A stretch of DNA of 40,851 nt from Candidatus Edwardsbacteria bacterium (GTDB lineage Bacteria > Edwardsbacteria > AC1 > EtOH8), in the NCBI GenBank assembly GCA_018821925.1, contig JAHJLF010000069.1, forward strand, positions 1 through 40,851, given 5' to 3'. Position 1 is the first letter of the stretch. Every line of letters starts with the position of its first letter. Positions 7,354-14,929 of this stretch are shown here, in pieces. The notes below the pieces were generated by a model. That model did no database searches. It was not told the DNA's origin and saw only the letters and a program-made list of their open reading frames with translations. A program made the position numbers and the translations under genes.

Positions 7354-8808
7354 ATGGCGAATTTTGATTTGACCCTGAAAAATCTGGAAGAATTGTTTCC
7401 GGAGGGTTTTACCCAGGAACAGTTGGCCAAGGGGAAAACGGTTCTGCTTAAAGAGCTGGCTTATGATCTTCATAAATATTACGGCGGCAAGATGATCACC
7501 GTGCCCAAGGCCGGGGTCTACGGTTTCAACTGGTTCAACATCTGGTACACGCCGGGCGTATCAAAGATCTCCACCACCATCAGGGACAACAATGACGCCT
7601 CGTTCGAACTTACCAACCGCGGCAACACGGTGGCGGTGGTCTCCGACTCCACCCGGGTGCTGGGCGACGGCGACTGTACCCCTCCCGGCGGCCTGGGGGT
7701 GATGGAGGGCAAGGCCTTTTTAATGAAGTATCTGGGCGGCTGCGACGGGGTGGCTCTGTGCATGGACAGCCGCAATAGCAAGGGCGAACACGATGCCCAA
7801 AAGATAATAGATTTTGTAAAGATGGCCGAGCCCAGCTTTGGGGCCATCAACCTGGAGGATATCTCACAGCCCAACTGCTACAAAGTGCTGGACACCCTGC
7901 GCGAGGAATGCAACATTCCGGTGTGGCACGACGACGCCCAGGGAACCGGCTGCGTTACCCTGGCCGGATTGATCAACGCCCTGAAGATAGTGGGAAAGAA
8001 TATGTCCGAGGTCAAGATAGTATTCTACGGCGCCGGGGCCTCCAACACCACCATCTTCCGCCTGATCGAGACCGACGGCGGCGACGCCAAGAACATGATC
8101 ATGTTCGACACCAAGGGCACCCTGGGCTCATTCCGCGAGGACATCAAGAACAACCCGGCCCATTACCGCAAGTGGGAGATCTGCCAGAAGACCAATCCCA
8201 AAAATATCAAGACCATGGAGGAGGCCATCAAGGGGGCCGACGTGCTGATATCCCTGTCCACCCCCGGCCCCGATGTCATCAAGCCGGAATGGATAAAATC
8301 CATGGCCCCAAAATCCATCGTCTTCGTCTGCGCCAACCCGGTGCCGGAGATATATCCCTACGCCGCCAAAGAGGCCGGGGCCTACATCGTGGCCACCGGG
8401 CGGGGCGACTTCCCCAACCAGGTCAACAATTCCCTGGGCTTTCCCGGCATCCTGAAGGGGGCGCTGATGGTGCGGGCCAAGAAGATCACCGACAACATGG
8501 CCATCGCCGCCGCCCACTCGCTGGCCGATTACGCCGAGAAGAAAGTGCTGTCGCCGGACAACATCATCCCCAAGATGAGCGACGCCGAGGTATTTCCCAC
8601 CGAGGCCCGCGATGTGGCCATGCAGGCCATCAAGGACGGGGTGGCCCGGGTAAAGATGACCGCCGAAGAGGCCTTCGCCAAGGCCGAAACTGATATCAAA
8701 GAGGCCCGGGAGATAACCGACAGGATGATGGAGCTGGGCCTGATCAAGAAACCGCCGGTGGAAATGCTGGAGGCGGCGGTCAAGCGGGCTATCGCCCAGA
8801 TAAAATAA
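7354..8808 (+). CDS. NAD(P)-dependent malic enzyme (oxaloacetate-decarboxylating)
   Basis: This cytosolic enzyme converts malate to pyruvate, CO2 and NAD(P)H, or the reverse. The family markers are YTPGVSK (catalytic Tyr), GLGVMEGKAFLMKYL (catalytic Lys), INLEDISQPN and WHDDAQGTG (metal Asp residues), and a Rossmann motif VFYGAGASNTT. The third motif differs from the commoner HDDQHGTA, so this is a divergent subgroup. From the ATG at 7354 it is 484 residues, longer than the common bacterial form of about 400, with a helical C-terminal extension. The start is preferred over the ATG at 7336 because AGGA at 7341-7344 precedes it by 9 bases. It feeds the fumarase just downstream. Confidence 0.88.
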   Translation: MANFDLTLKNLEELFPEGFTQEQLAKGKTVLLKELAYDLHKYYGGKMITVPKAGVYGFNWFNIWYTPGVSKISTTIRDNNDASFELTNRGNTVAVVSDSTRVLGDGDCTPPGGLGVMEGKAFLMKYLGGCDGVALCMDSRNSKGEHDAQKIIDFVKMAEPSFGAINLEDISQPNCYKVLDTLREECNIPVWHDDAQGTGCVTLAGLINALKIVGKNMSEVKIVFYGAGASNTTIFRLIETDGGDAKNMIMFDTKGTLGSFREDIKNNPAHYRKWEICQKTNPKNIKTMEEAIKGADVLISLSTPGPDVIKPEWIKSMAPKSIVFVCANPVPEIYPYAAKEAGAYIVATGRGDFPNQVNNSLGFPGILKGALMVRAKKITDNMAIAAAHSLADYAEKKVLSPDNIIPKMSDAEVFPTEARDVAMQAIKDGVARVKMTAEEAFAKAETDIKEAREITDRMMELGLIKKPPVEMLEAAVKRAIAQIK

Positions 8809-8814
8809 CCTTTA

Positions 8815-8924
8815 CTACAGAGACACCGAGGCGCAGAGAAAATTCGAATACTTGTTCGAGTGCCCAGCCGTCTAATAATTTAGGACCATCAAAGAAAAAA
8901 CTCAGTGTCTTTGTGCCTCTGTGG
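8815..8924. repeat. Inverted-repeat intergenic element (CACAGAG family), copy 1
   Basis: The left arm at about 8815-8838 (CTACAGAGACACCGAGGCGC...) is an imperfect inverted copy of the right arm at about 8901-8924 (...TTTGTGCCTCTGTGG). About 60 bases lie between. The element fills most of the 146-base gap between malic enzyme and fumarase. A related copy lies at 13862-14012. Confidence 0.6.
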
Positions 8925-8954
8925 CAAGGATAAATTGTTATAAGGAGAAATATA

Positions 8955-9800
8955 ATGCGGACCATCGAATACAAAAAGATAGTGGACGCGGTCAAGGAGA
9001 TGTGCCTGGAGGCCAACTACGACCTGCCCCAGGACGTGGTCGACGGTTTTAAGAAGGCGGTGGCCCAGGAGGAATCGCCCCTGGGGAAATCCATTCTGGA
9101 GCAGTGCCTGAAGAATGCCCAGATAGCCAAGGATGAACGGGTGCCCATCTGCCAGGATACCGGCCTGTCGGTGTTCTTCATAAATATCGGCCAGGATGTC
9201 AAGGTTGAAGGTGGGTTGCTCAAGGATGCCATCAACGAGGGGGTGCGGCAGGGGTACAAGGATGGCTATCTCAGAAAATCATCCCTGGACGACCCCCTGT
9301 TCGCCCGGAAGAACACCGGGGATAACACTCCGGCCATCATCCATCTGGACATCGTGGCCGGGGATAAGCTGGACATAACCATGGCCCCCAAGGGCGGCGG
9401 GGCCGAGAACATGAGCCGGTTGGCTATGCTGCCGCCATCGGCCGGGGAAAAAGGAGTGATTGATTTCGTGGTGGACACCATCGTCAAGGCCGGGGGAAAT
9501 CCCTGCCCGCCGACGGTGGTTGGGGTGGGCATCGGCGGCACCTTTGAGAAGGTGGCGTTCTTGGCCAAGAAAGCCCTGCTGTGGCCGCTGAATGCTCCCA
9601 ACCAGGATGAACGATACGATCAACTTGAAAAGAAGATCCTGCAAAGGATCAACAATTCCGGGGTCGGCCCCCAGGGACTGGGGGGGAATATCACCTCCTT
9701 TGCCATCCATGTCGAACATCACCCCTGCCATCTGGCTTCATTGCCGGTAGCGGTAAATGTCAACTGTCATGCCCATCGGCATGCCCATCGCGTATTATAG
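8955..9800 (+). CDS. Fumarate hydratase class I, alpha (N-terminal) subunit
   Basis: This is one chain of the oxygen-sensitive [4Fe-4S] two-subunit fumarase that interconverts malate and fumarate; tartrate dehydratase is a close relative. The 281-residue protein carries the three cluster Cys motifs: VPICQDTG, GGNPCPPTVVGVGIGG and HHPCHLASLPVAVNVNCHAHR. The catalytic domain is also marked by RKNTGDNTPAIIHLD and MAPKGGGAENMS. It ends with an unusual small repeat, HAHRHAHRVL, from a duplicated catgcccatcg. GGAGAAA lies 6-7 bases before the ATG. The beta-subunit gene starts 12 bases after its stop. Malic enzyme upstream and sucCD downstream favour fumarase over tartrate dehydratase. Confidence 0.93.
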   Translation: MRTIEYKKIVDAVKEMCLEANYDLPQDVVDGFKKAVAQEESPLGKSILEQCLKNAQIAKDERVPICQDTGLSVFFINIGQDVKVEGGLLKDAINEGVRQGYKDGYLRKSSLDDPLFARKNTGDNTPAIIHLDIVAGDKLDITMAPKGGGAENMSRLAMLPPSAGEKGVIDFVVDTIVKAGGNPCPPTVVGVGIGGTFEKVAFLAKKALLWPLNAPNQDERYDQLEKKILQRINNSGVGPQGLGGNITSFAIHVEHHPCHLASLPVAVNVNCHAHRHAHRVL

Positions 9801-9812
9801 GAGAAATGCAAT

Positions 9813-10373
9813 ATGGCAAATCCCAAAAAAATAACCACCCCCCTCAGCGAGGAGACCGCCCGGTCGCTTAAAATGGGCGATGAGGTACTGATCACCGGAA
9901 CCATCTATACCGGAAGGGATGCCGCCCATAAAAGGCTGTGCGAGGCTCTGGAGAAGGACGGCAAGCTGCCGGTTGATCTGAAGGGCGAGATCATTTACTA
10001 TGTGGGGCCCTCGCCGGCCAAACCGGGAAAGGCCATCGGCAGCGCCGGCCCCACCACCAGCTATAGAATGGACGCCTATTCCCCGGCCATGATCCATAAG
10101 GGCGGGCTGCGGGGCATGATCGGCAAGGGCGAGCGCGGCGAAGAGGTCATCAAGGCCATGAAGGAAAAGGGAGCGGTGTATTTCGCCGCCATCGGAGGGG
10201 CCGCCGCCCTGATCTCCAAGTCCATCAAGAAATCCACCCCCATCCTTTACGAGGAGCTGGGACCCGAGGCGGTATGCAAATACGAGGTGGAGGACTTTCC
10301 GGCCATTGTGGCCACCGATTCGGAGGGGAACGATCTGTATAAGGAAGGCCCCAAAAAATTCAAAAAAGCCTGA
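9813..10373 (+). CDS. Fumarate hydratase class I, beta (C-terminal) subunit
   Basis: This is the second chain of the two-subunit fumarase, forming the swivelling domain that completes the active site. The 186-residue length is typical. Family markers include GDEVLITGTIYTGRDAAHKR, IIYYVGPSPAKPGKAIGSAGPTTSYRMD, GMIGKG and YFAAIGGAAALISKSIK. The GGAGAAATGCAAT leader gives a good ribosome-binding site. It is co-transcribed with the alpha gene 12 bases upstream. A 203-base gap with a hairpin and a poly-C run separates it from sucC. Confidence 0.93.
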   Translation: MANPKKITTPLSEETARSLKMGDEVLITGTIYTGRDAAHKRLCEALEKDGKLPVDLKGEIIYYVGPSPAKPGKAIGSAGPTTSYRMDAYSPAMIHKGGLRGMIGKGERGEEVIKAMKEKGAVYFAAIGGAAALISKSIKKSTPILYEELGPEAVCKYEVEDFPAIVATDSEGNDLYKEGPKKFKKA

Positions 10374-10394
10374 GGTGCATTCTGAATAGGCGTT

Positions 10395-10424
10395 CTTAAC
10401 CCAGCCCTTAAGGACTGGGTTAAG
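10395..10424 (+). terminator. Perfect 10-bp inverted repeat after the fumarase genes
   Basis: CTTAACCCAG (10395-10404) pairs with CTGGGTTAAG (10415-10424) around a ten-base loop that is itself partly palindromic (CCTTAAGG). No T-run follows. It could be a weak terminator, an mRNA-stabilising hairpin or an operator. Confidence 0.45.
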
Positions 10425-10435
10425 AGCAGAGACTA

Positions 10436-10445
10436 CCCCCCCCCC
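10436..10445. repeat. Ten-base poly-C tract upstream of sucC
   Basis: Ten consecutive C residues lie 131 bases before the sucC start, just after the hairpin at 10395-10424. Such homopolymers are prone to slippage in replication and in sequencing. It lies in non-coding DNA. Confidence 0.9.
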
Positions 10446-10576
10446 GGTCTTTGTCTCAACAACAGGAAAACATGCTGAGCTGGTTGAAGCCTGATCCAGC
10501 TCGGCATGAATTTTCCCAGATTCGGCATGGCTGAAAAATGACAAAAATTATCCGTATAACATTGGGAGCAGGTTAG

Positions 10577-11737
10577 ATGAATGTCCACGAATATCAAGCC
10601 AAGGAATTGCTGAAAAGCTACGGCGTTCCGGTGGACCGGGGGTTCATGGTGCAGTCGCTCGAAGAGATCGGGAGAAAACTAAACGAGCTTCCGGGCCCCG
10701 GCTATGTGGTCAAGGCCCAGATACACTCCGGGGGGCGGGGAAAGGGCGGCGGGGTGAAGCTGGCCCGAAGCAAAGAGGAAACCCTGGAGCAGGCCGGGAA
10801 TATTCTGGGGATAACCCTGGTGACCAACCAGACCGGTCCACAAGGCAGGCTGGTTAGCAGGCTGCTGATCACAGAAGCGGTGGACATAGACAAGGAATAT
10901 TATATCAGCCTGCTGATAGACCGGGCGGTTCATAAGTACGTCTTTGTGGCTTCCACCGAAGGCGGGATGGAGATAGAAAAAGTGGCCCAGGAAAACCCCG
11001 GCAGCATCGTCAAAATTTACATCGATCCTTTCAGCGGGTTTAAGAATTTCCATGGCCTGGAGATGGCCGGAAAACTAGGATTCTCCGGGGACCTGGCCAA
11101 GCAGTTGACCGGCATCATGAAGGGGTTGTTCAATCTCTTTACTGAGAAGGACGCCTCGCTGGTGGAGATCAATCCGCTGGTGAAGACCAAAGGGGGCAAA
11201 CTGCTGGCCATAGATGCCAAGGTCAATTTTGATGACAACGGCCTGGGCCGTCACCCCGATATCATGGAACTGCGCGATGTTGACCAGGAGGATCCCAACG
11301 AGGTCCAGGCCTCGAAATACGACCTGAGCTACATCAAGCTGGACGGCACCATCGGCTGCCTGGTCAACGGGGCCGGGCTGGCCATGGCCACCATGGACAT
11401 CGTCAAGTTTCACGGCGGCAGTCCGGCCAATTTCCTGGATGTGGGCGGCAGCGCCACCGCCGAAAAGGTGACCGAGGCATTCAAGATCATTTTGAGCGAC
11501 CCCAATGTAAAAGGGATCCTGGTGAACATCTTCGGCGGGATCATGAAATGTGACGTGATCGCCGAGGGTATCGTCTCGGCCTCCAGGAGCCTGGGGGTGA
11601 AGGTGCCGATAGTAGCCCGGCTGGACGGCACCAATGTGGGGCAGGGCAAGCGGATCCTGTCCGAGTCGGGCCTGAAGATCATCCCGGCATCGTCCCTAAG
11701 CGAGGCGGCCCAACGGATCGTAAAGGAATCGGCATGA
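10577..11737 (+). CDS. sucC: Succinyl-CoA synthetase (ADP-forming) beta subunit
   Basis: Together with SucD it interconverts succinate, CoA and ATP with succinyl-CoA, linking the fumarate reductase step to methylmalonyl-CoA mutase. The 386-residue length matches the family. The ATP-grasp domain opens with [18 protein letters not shown] and contains the glycine-rich [31 protein letters not shown] and [12 protein letters not shown]. The C-terminal CoA-ligase domain is marked by [23 protein letters not shown] and [16 protein letters not shown]. Its last four bases overlap the next gene (ATGA). sucD follows only after that extra gene, which is unusual. Confidence 0.96.
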   Translation: MNVHEYQAKELLKSYGVPVDRGFMVQSLEEIGRKLNELPGPGYVVKAQIHSGGRGKGGGVKLARSKEETLEQAGNILGITLVTNQTGPQGRLVSRLLITEAVDIDKEYYISLLIDRAVHKYVFVASTEGGMEIEKVAQENPGSIVKIYIDPFSGFKNFHGLEMAGKLGFSGDLAKQLTGIMKGLFNLFTEKDASLVEINPLVKTKGGKLLAIDAKVNFDDNGLGRHPDIMELRDVDQEDPNEVQASKYDLSYIKLDGTIGCLVNGAGLAMATMDIVKFHGGSPANFLDVGGSATAEKVTEAFKIILSDPNVKGILVNIFGGIMKCDVIAEGIVSASRSLGVKVPIVARLDGTNVGQGKRILSESGLKIIPASSLSEAAQRIVKESA

Positions 11738-12306
11738 ATGAGAAATATGCCAGGGGACCGAGCTTTGTTTTTGCCAAGGAGTATGTGATTAAAACCAACG
11801 GCGAGCAAATCTGGGACGCTGTGCTGAAGCGTTTACCGCCAGAGTATGAGCAGGTTTGGAGAGGCACACTCCTTATCTCCGATGATTTTCCGTTTCAGGC
11901 CTTCAGGGACATGATCAAGGCTTGGTCGGAAACGACGGGAGCCGCCAGTAACGAGGCCACGGCCACGCTTTACGGGTATATCGCCGACCGCAGCCTGAGC
12001 TCGGTGTACCGCTTCTTTTTCAAGTTCGCCCAACCGGCGCTGGTGCTTAAGAACTTTCCCAAGCTGTGGGCGCGCTTTTTTAACACCGGGACGGTCACCG
12101 TGCCGATGGCCGAGAAGGGGCATGCCGTCATCCAGTTCCAGCTTCCCGAAATATTCCAGGGCTGGCTGGAACCCGCCTGTTACGGCTATTCCAAGAAGGC
12201 AATAGAAATGGCCGGGGGCAAGAACGTAAAGATGATGCCCTCGGGGAAAGAGCTGCTCCAAAACGGCACGCTGAAGGCCGCATACGAATTGACCTGGACA
12301 GAATAA
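11734..12306 (+). CDS. Unassigned 190-residue protein between sucC and sucD
   Basis: It overlaps sucC by ATGA and ends 37 bases before sucD, so it must be co-translated with the synthetase. No signal peptide or membrane segment is visible. The second half has a pattern I associate with small sensory domains of the DUF2378 / V4R / haem-NO-binding-like kind: [17 protein letters not shown], then [26 protein letters not shown], then a final strand YELTW. That is a tentative resemblance only. Base composition resembles its neighbours, so it does not look recently acquired. It might regulate or stabilise the synthetase, or simply be lodged in the operon. Confidence 0.7.
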   Translation: MNEKYARGPSFVFAKEYVIKTNGEQIWDAVLKRLPPEYEQVWRGTLLISDDFPFQAFRDMIKAWSETTGAASNEATATLYGYIADRSLSSVYRFFFKFAQPALVLKNFPKLWARFFNTGTVTVPMAEKGHAVIQFQLPEIFQGWLEPACYGYSKKAIEMAGGKNVKMMPSGKELLQNGTLKAAYELTWTE

Positions 12307-12343
12307 GCATTGATCGAGAAATCAAATTGTTGAAGGAGTTTCC

Positions 12344-13210
12344 ATGGCGATCCTAGTCGATAAGGACACCCGTTTGATATGCCAGGGCTTCACCGGCCAG
12401 CACGGCACGTTCCACACCCTGAAATCGGCCGAATACGGAACCAAGGTGGTGGGCGGCGTGGTGCCCGGAAAAGGGGGGACCGTTCATGAGGGCTTCCCGG
12501 TGTTCGACACCGTAGCCCAGGCCAGGGAAAAGGGCGGGGCCAACGCCTCGATGATCTTCGTTCCGGCTAATTTCTGCAAGGATGCCCTGATCGAGGCCAT
12601 CGACGCCGAGCTGGAGTTGGTGATCTGCATCACCGAGGGCGTTCCGGTCAACGATATGCTGTTCGTCAAACGTTATTTGATGGGAAAGAAAACCAGGCTG
12701 ATAGGCCCGAACTGCCCCGGGGTCATCTCCCCCGGCCTGGCCAAAGCCGGGATCATGCCGGCCTCCATACATAAGAAGGGCGGGGTGGGAGTGATCTCCC
12801 GAAGCGGAACTCTGACCTATGAGGCCGTCAACCAGCTGACCCAGATGGGTATCGGGCAGTCGACCTGCCTTGGGATCGGCGGGGACCCGGTGATAGGCAC
12901 CACTTTCATCGACGCCTTTGAACTGTTCAAGAAGGACCGCCAGACCAAGGCGGTGCTGATGATCGGCGAGATCGGCGGGTCCATGGAGGAGGAGACCGCC
13001 CGGTGGATAAAGAATAATTTCGACAAGCCGGTGGCGGCTTTCATCGCCGGGGCCACCGCCCCCGCAGGGAAGCGGATGGGGCATGCCGGAGCCATCATCT
13101 CCGGGGGAAAGGGAACCTACCAGGAGAAGGTCAAGGTCCTGAAATCCTGCGGAATAAAGGTGGCCAAAAGCCCGGCCGAGATGGGGAAGACGCTGAAGAG
13201 CGTGTTATAA
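12344..13210 (+). CDS. sucD: Succinyl-CoA synthetase alpha subunit
   Basis: This is the CoA-binding, phosphohistidine-carrying chain of succinyl-CoA synthetase. The 288-residue protein shows the CoA-binding Rossmann start ([11 protein letters not shown]), the conserved [22 protein letters not shown] and [11 protein letters not shown], and the active-site His in [19 protein letters not shown] lies 6 bases before the ATG. The partner sucC is upstream, separated by the unassigned gene at 11734. Confidence 0.96.
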   Translation: MAILVDKDTRLICQGFTGQHGTFHTLKSAEYGTKVVGGVVPGKGGTVHEGFPVFDTVAQAREKGGANASMIFVPANFCKDALIEAIDAELELVICITEGVPVNDMLFVKRYLMGKKTRLIGPNCPGVISPGLAKAGIMPASIHKKGGVGVISRSGTLTYEAVNQLTQMGIGQSTCLGIGGDPVIGTTFIDAFELFKKDRQTKAVLMIGEIGGSMEEETARWIKNNFDKPVAAFIAGATAPAGKRMGHAGAIISGGKGTYQEKVKVLKSCGIKVAKSPAEMGKTLKSVL

Positions 13211-13241
13211 TAAGTCTTATGTCCAAAGGAAAGATTATCTA

Positions 13242-13269
13242 TTGACTTTTTGAGATTATGTGATAAACT
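13242..13269 (+). promoter_or_regulatory. Possible promoter for the hdr/frd/mvh cluster
   Basis: TTGACT (13242-13247) and TAAACT (13264-13269) are 16 bases apart, in the 187-base gap after sucD. The leader to hdrC would be about 125 bases and contains AT-rich sequence with no other recognised signal. Confidence 0.4.
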
Positions 13270-13397
13270 TAATTGGTTAGGGACGTTACACCGAAGGTAT
13301 TTCGGATAATAGAAGGGGATTCAATATCACCTTTTGATGAACGGCATTTTGTTTGTTGAGTCCTTTTTTTATTAGCAAAAATAAAATTTGGAGAATA

Positions 13398-13850
13398 ATG
13401 ATGGCCAAAATACCTCTGAATTATTCCCCGGTCGAGACCAACGATACCCTGCAACTCAGCGGAGAGAGGATCGGCGACAAGGTCTTTTTGAAGATCGAGG
13501 AGATCAGCGGGGAGAAAGTATTCCGCTGCATGCAATGCGGCTCCTGTTCGGCCGGCTGCCCCATGCACGATCGGATGGACATTGCCCCGAACCAGATCTG
13601 GAAACTGCTGCAGATGGGCGAGTACGAAAAGGTGAAGAATTCCGAATCTATCTGGGCCTGCCTGTCGTGCTTCACCTGCGGGGTGCGCTGTCCCAAGGGC
13701 ATCGACCTGGCCAAGGTGATGGAGGCGGTGCGCCAGCTGCTGGTCAGAAAAAGGCTGGACCGGGTGGATGGCAATAAAATACCGAAAGAGATATTGGAGG
13801 AGGTTCCCCAAATCGCATTGATCAGTTGTCTGCGCAAGCAGTCCAGCTGA
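13398..13850 (+). CDS. hdrC: Heterodisulfide reductase subunit C-like ferredoxin
   Basis: This small soluble protein with two [4Fe-4S] clusters passes electrons between HdrA and HdrB. The 150-residue protein has the two cluster motifs CMQCGSCSAGCP and CLSCFTCGVRCPKGID at the expected spacing. GGAGA at 13390-13394 sets the start at 13398 (or the adjacent ATG at 13401). Its gene is separated from hdrB by a 184-base gap holding an inverted-repeat element. It opens the redox cluster that runs to 24090. Confidence 0.9.
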   Translation: MMAKIPLNYSPVETNDTLQLSGERIGDKVFLKIEEISGEKVFRCMQCGSCSAGCPMHDRMDIAPNQIWKLLQMGEYEKVKNSESIWACLSCFTCGVRCPKGIDLAKVMEAVRQLLVRKRLDRVDGNKIPKEILEEVPQIALISCLRKQSS

Positions 13851-13861
13851 TTTTTGTTTTA

Positions 13862-14012
13862 TACCACAGAGGCGTCCCTCTATTCATCGGGATAAACTCC
13901 GTCACAATGAAATTCTTGAACAAGCTATACTTTAACACCGACATGATGAAACGGGGCATCAAAAGGGTCATCTTATAAATTATCTCTGGGTCTTTGGGCC
14001 TCTGTGGTTAAG
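13862..14012. repeat. Inverted-repeat intergenic element (CACAGAG family), copy 2
   Basis: ACCACAGAGGC at about 13863 and GCCTCTGTGGT at about 13998-14008 are inverted, with further matches on either side (TCTGGGTCTTTGG in the right arm). The arms resemble those at 8815-8924. About 100 bases lie between them, including a 23-codon frame at 13907-13978 that I do not call as a gene. Confidence 0.55.
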
Positions 14013-14034
14013 GTTTAATGGAAATGGAGAAAAC

Positions 14035-14925
14035 ATGAACAAGATATCCTATTATCCTGGCTGTACTCTTAGCAACACTGCAAAGAATTTTGACCTTTCG
14101 GCCAGGGAATCGATGAAAGCCCTGGGCTGGGAGCTGGAGGAGTTGCCCAGATGGAACTGTTGCGGCACCGTTTATTCCCTGGCCTCGGACAACCTGATCA
14201 ACCATGTGGCTCCAATCAGGCTGTTGATCCATACCCAGGAATTGGGCCGGGATAAACTAACCACCCTGTGCAGCATGTGCTACCATACCCTGAAAATGTC
14301 CAATCTGATGGTACAGCAAGATAAGGACAAGCTGGAGAAGATCAATTTCTTCATCAAGGACAAGGATGCCGAGTATAAGGGCAAAGTAGAGGTGCTGCAT
14401 CTGTTGGAGATAATTAAAAACGACATCGGTTTCGATAAAATAAAGGAAAAAACCTCCAAACCGCTAAAAGGGCTTAAGCTGGCGCCGTACTATGGCTGCC
14501 TGCTCACACGTCCCAAAGCCGCAGCTATCGATGATGTGGAGATGCCGACCATCATGAGCGATTTTATCAATTCCCTGGGCGCCCAGGCGGTGTACGATCC
14601 CTGTCTCACCGAATGCTGCGGATCCTACCACACCGTGATGGACCAGGAGGTGGTGGCCGACAAGGCCGAGCGGATAATATCGTCGGCCATAAAGAACGGC
14701 GCCGAGGCCATAATCACCAGCTGTCCGCTGTGCTTCTTCAACCTGGATGAGCGCCAGAAGAACATCCAGGAAAAAACCGGCAAGACCTATGATCTCCCCA
14801 TCCTGTATTTTACCCAGCTGCTGGCCCTGGGACTGGGATTGGGAGCGGAGGTCTGTAAATTCGACCTGCATCATATCGATCCCCGGCCGCTGCTAAGGGC
14901 TAAAAAAATTCTAGAGGAGGAATAA
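14035..14925 (+). CDS. hdrB: Heterodisulfide reductase subunit B-like CCG protein
   Basis: HdrB is the catalytic subunit with two non-cubane [4Fe-4S] clusters in methanogens; in bacteria the natural substrate is often unknown. The 296-residue protein has two CCG domains. The first is canonical, C-x31-CC-x35-CxxC (PGCTLS, NCCGTVYS, CSMC). The second is C-x38-CC-x34-CxxC (YGCLLTRP, ECCGSYH, CPLC). There is no membrane segment. Related CCG proteins also act as the SdhE anchor subunit of some succinate dehydrogenases, which matters here because frdBA lie just downstream. GGAGAAAAC precedes the ATG. Confidence 0.93.
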   Translation: MNKISYYPGCTLSNTAKNFDLSARESMKALGWELEELPRWNCCGTVYSLASDNLINHVAPIRLLIHTQELGRDKLTTLCSMCYHTLKMSNLMVQQDKDKLEKINFFIKDKDAEYKGKVEVLHLLEIIKNDIGFDKIKEKTSKPLKGLKLAPYYGCLLTRPKAAAIDDVEMPTIMSDFINSLGAQAVYDPCLTECCGSYHTVMDQEVVADKAERIISSAIKNGAEAIITSCPLCFFNLDERQKNIQEKTGKTYDLPILYFTQLLALGLGLGAEVCKFDLHHIDPRPLLRAKKILEEE

Positions 14926-14929
14926 AATA

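Noticed and set aside
13907-13978. 23-codon frame starting MKFLNKLYFNTDMMKRG between hdrC and hdrB.
   Set aside because: It has no clear ribosome-binding site, lies inside an inverted-repeat element and matches nothing I recognise. It could be a gene fragment but cannot be supported.
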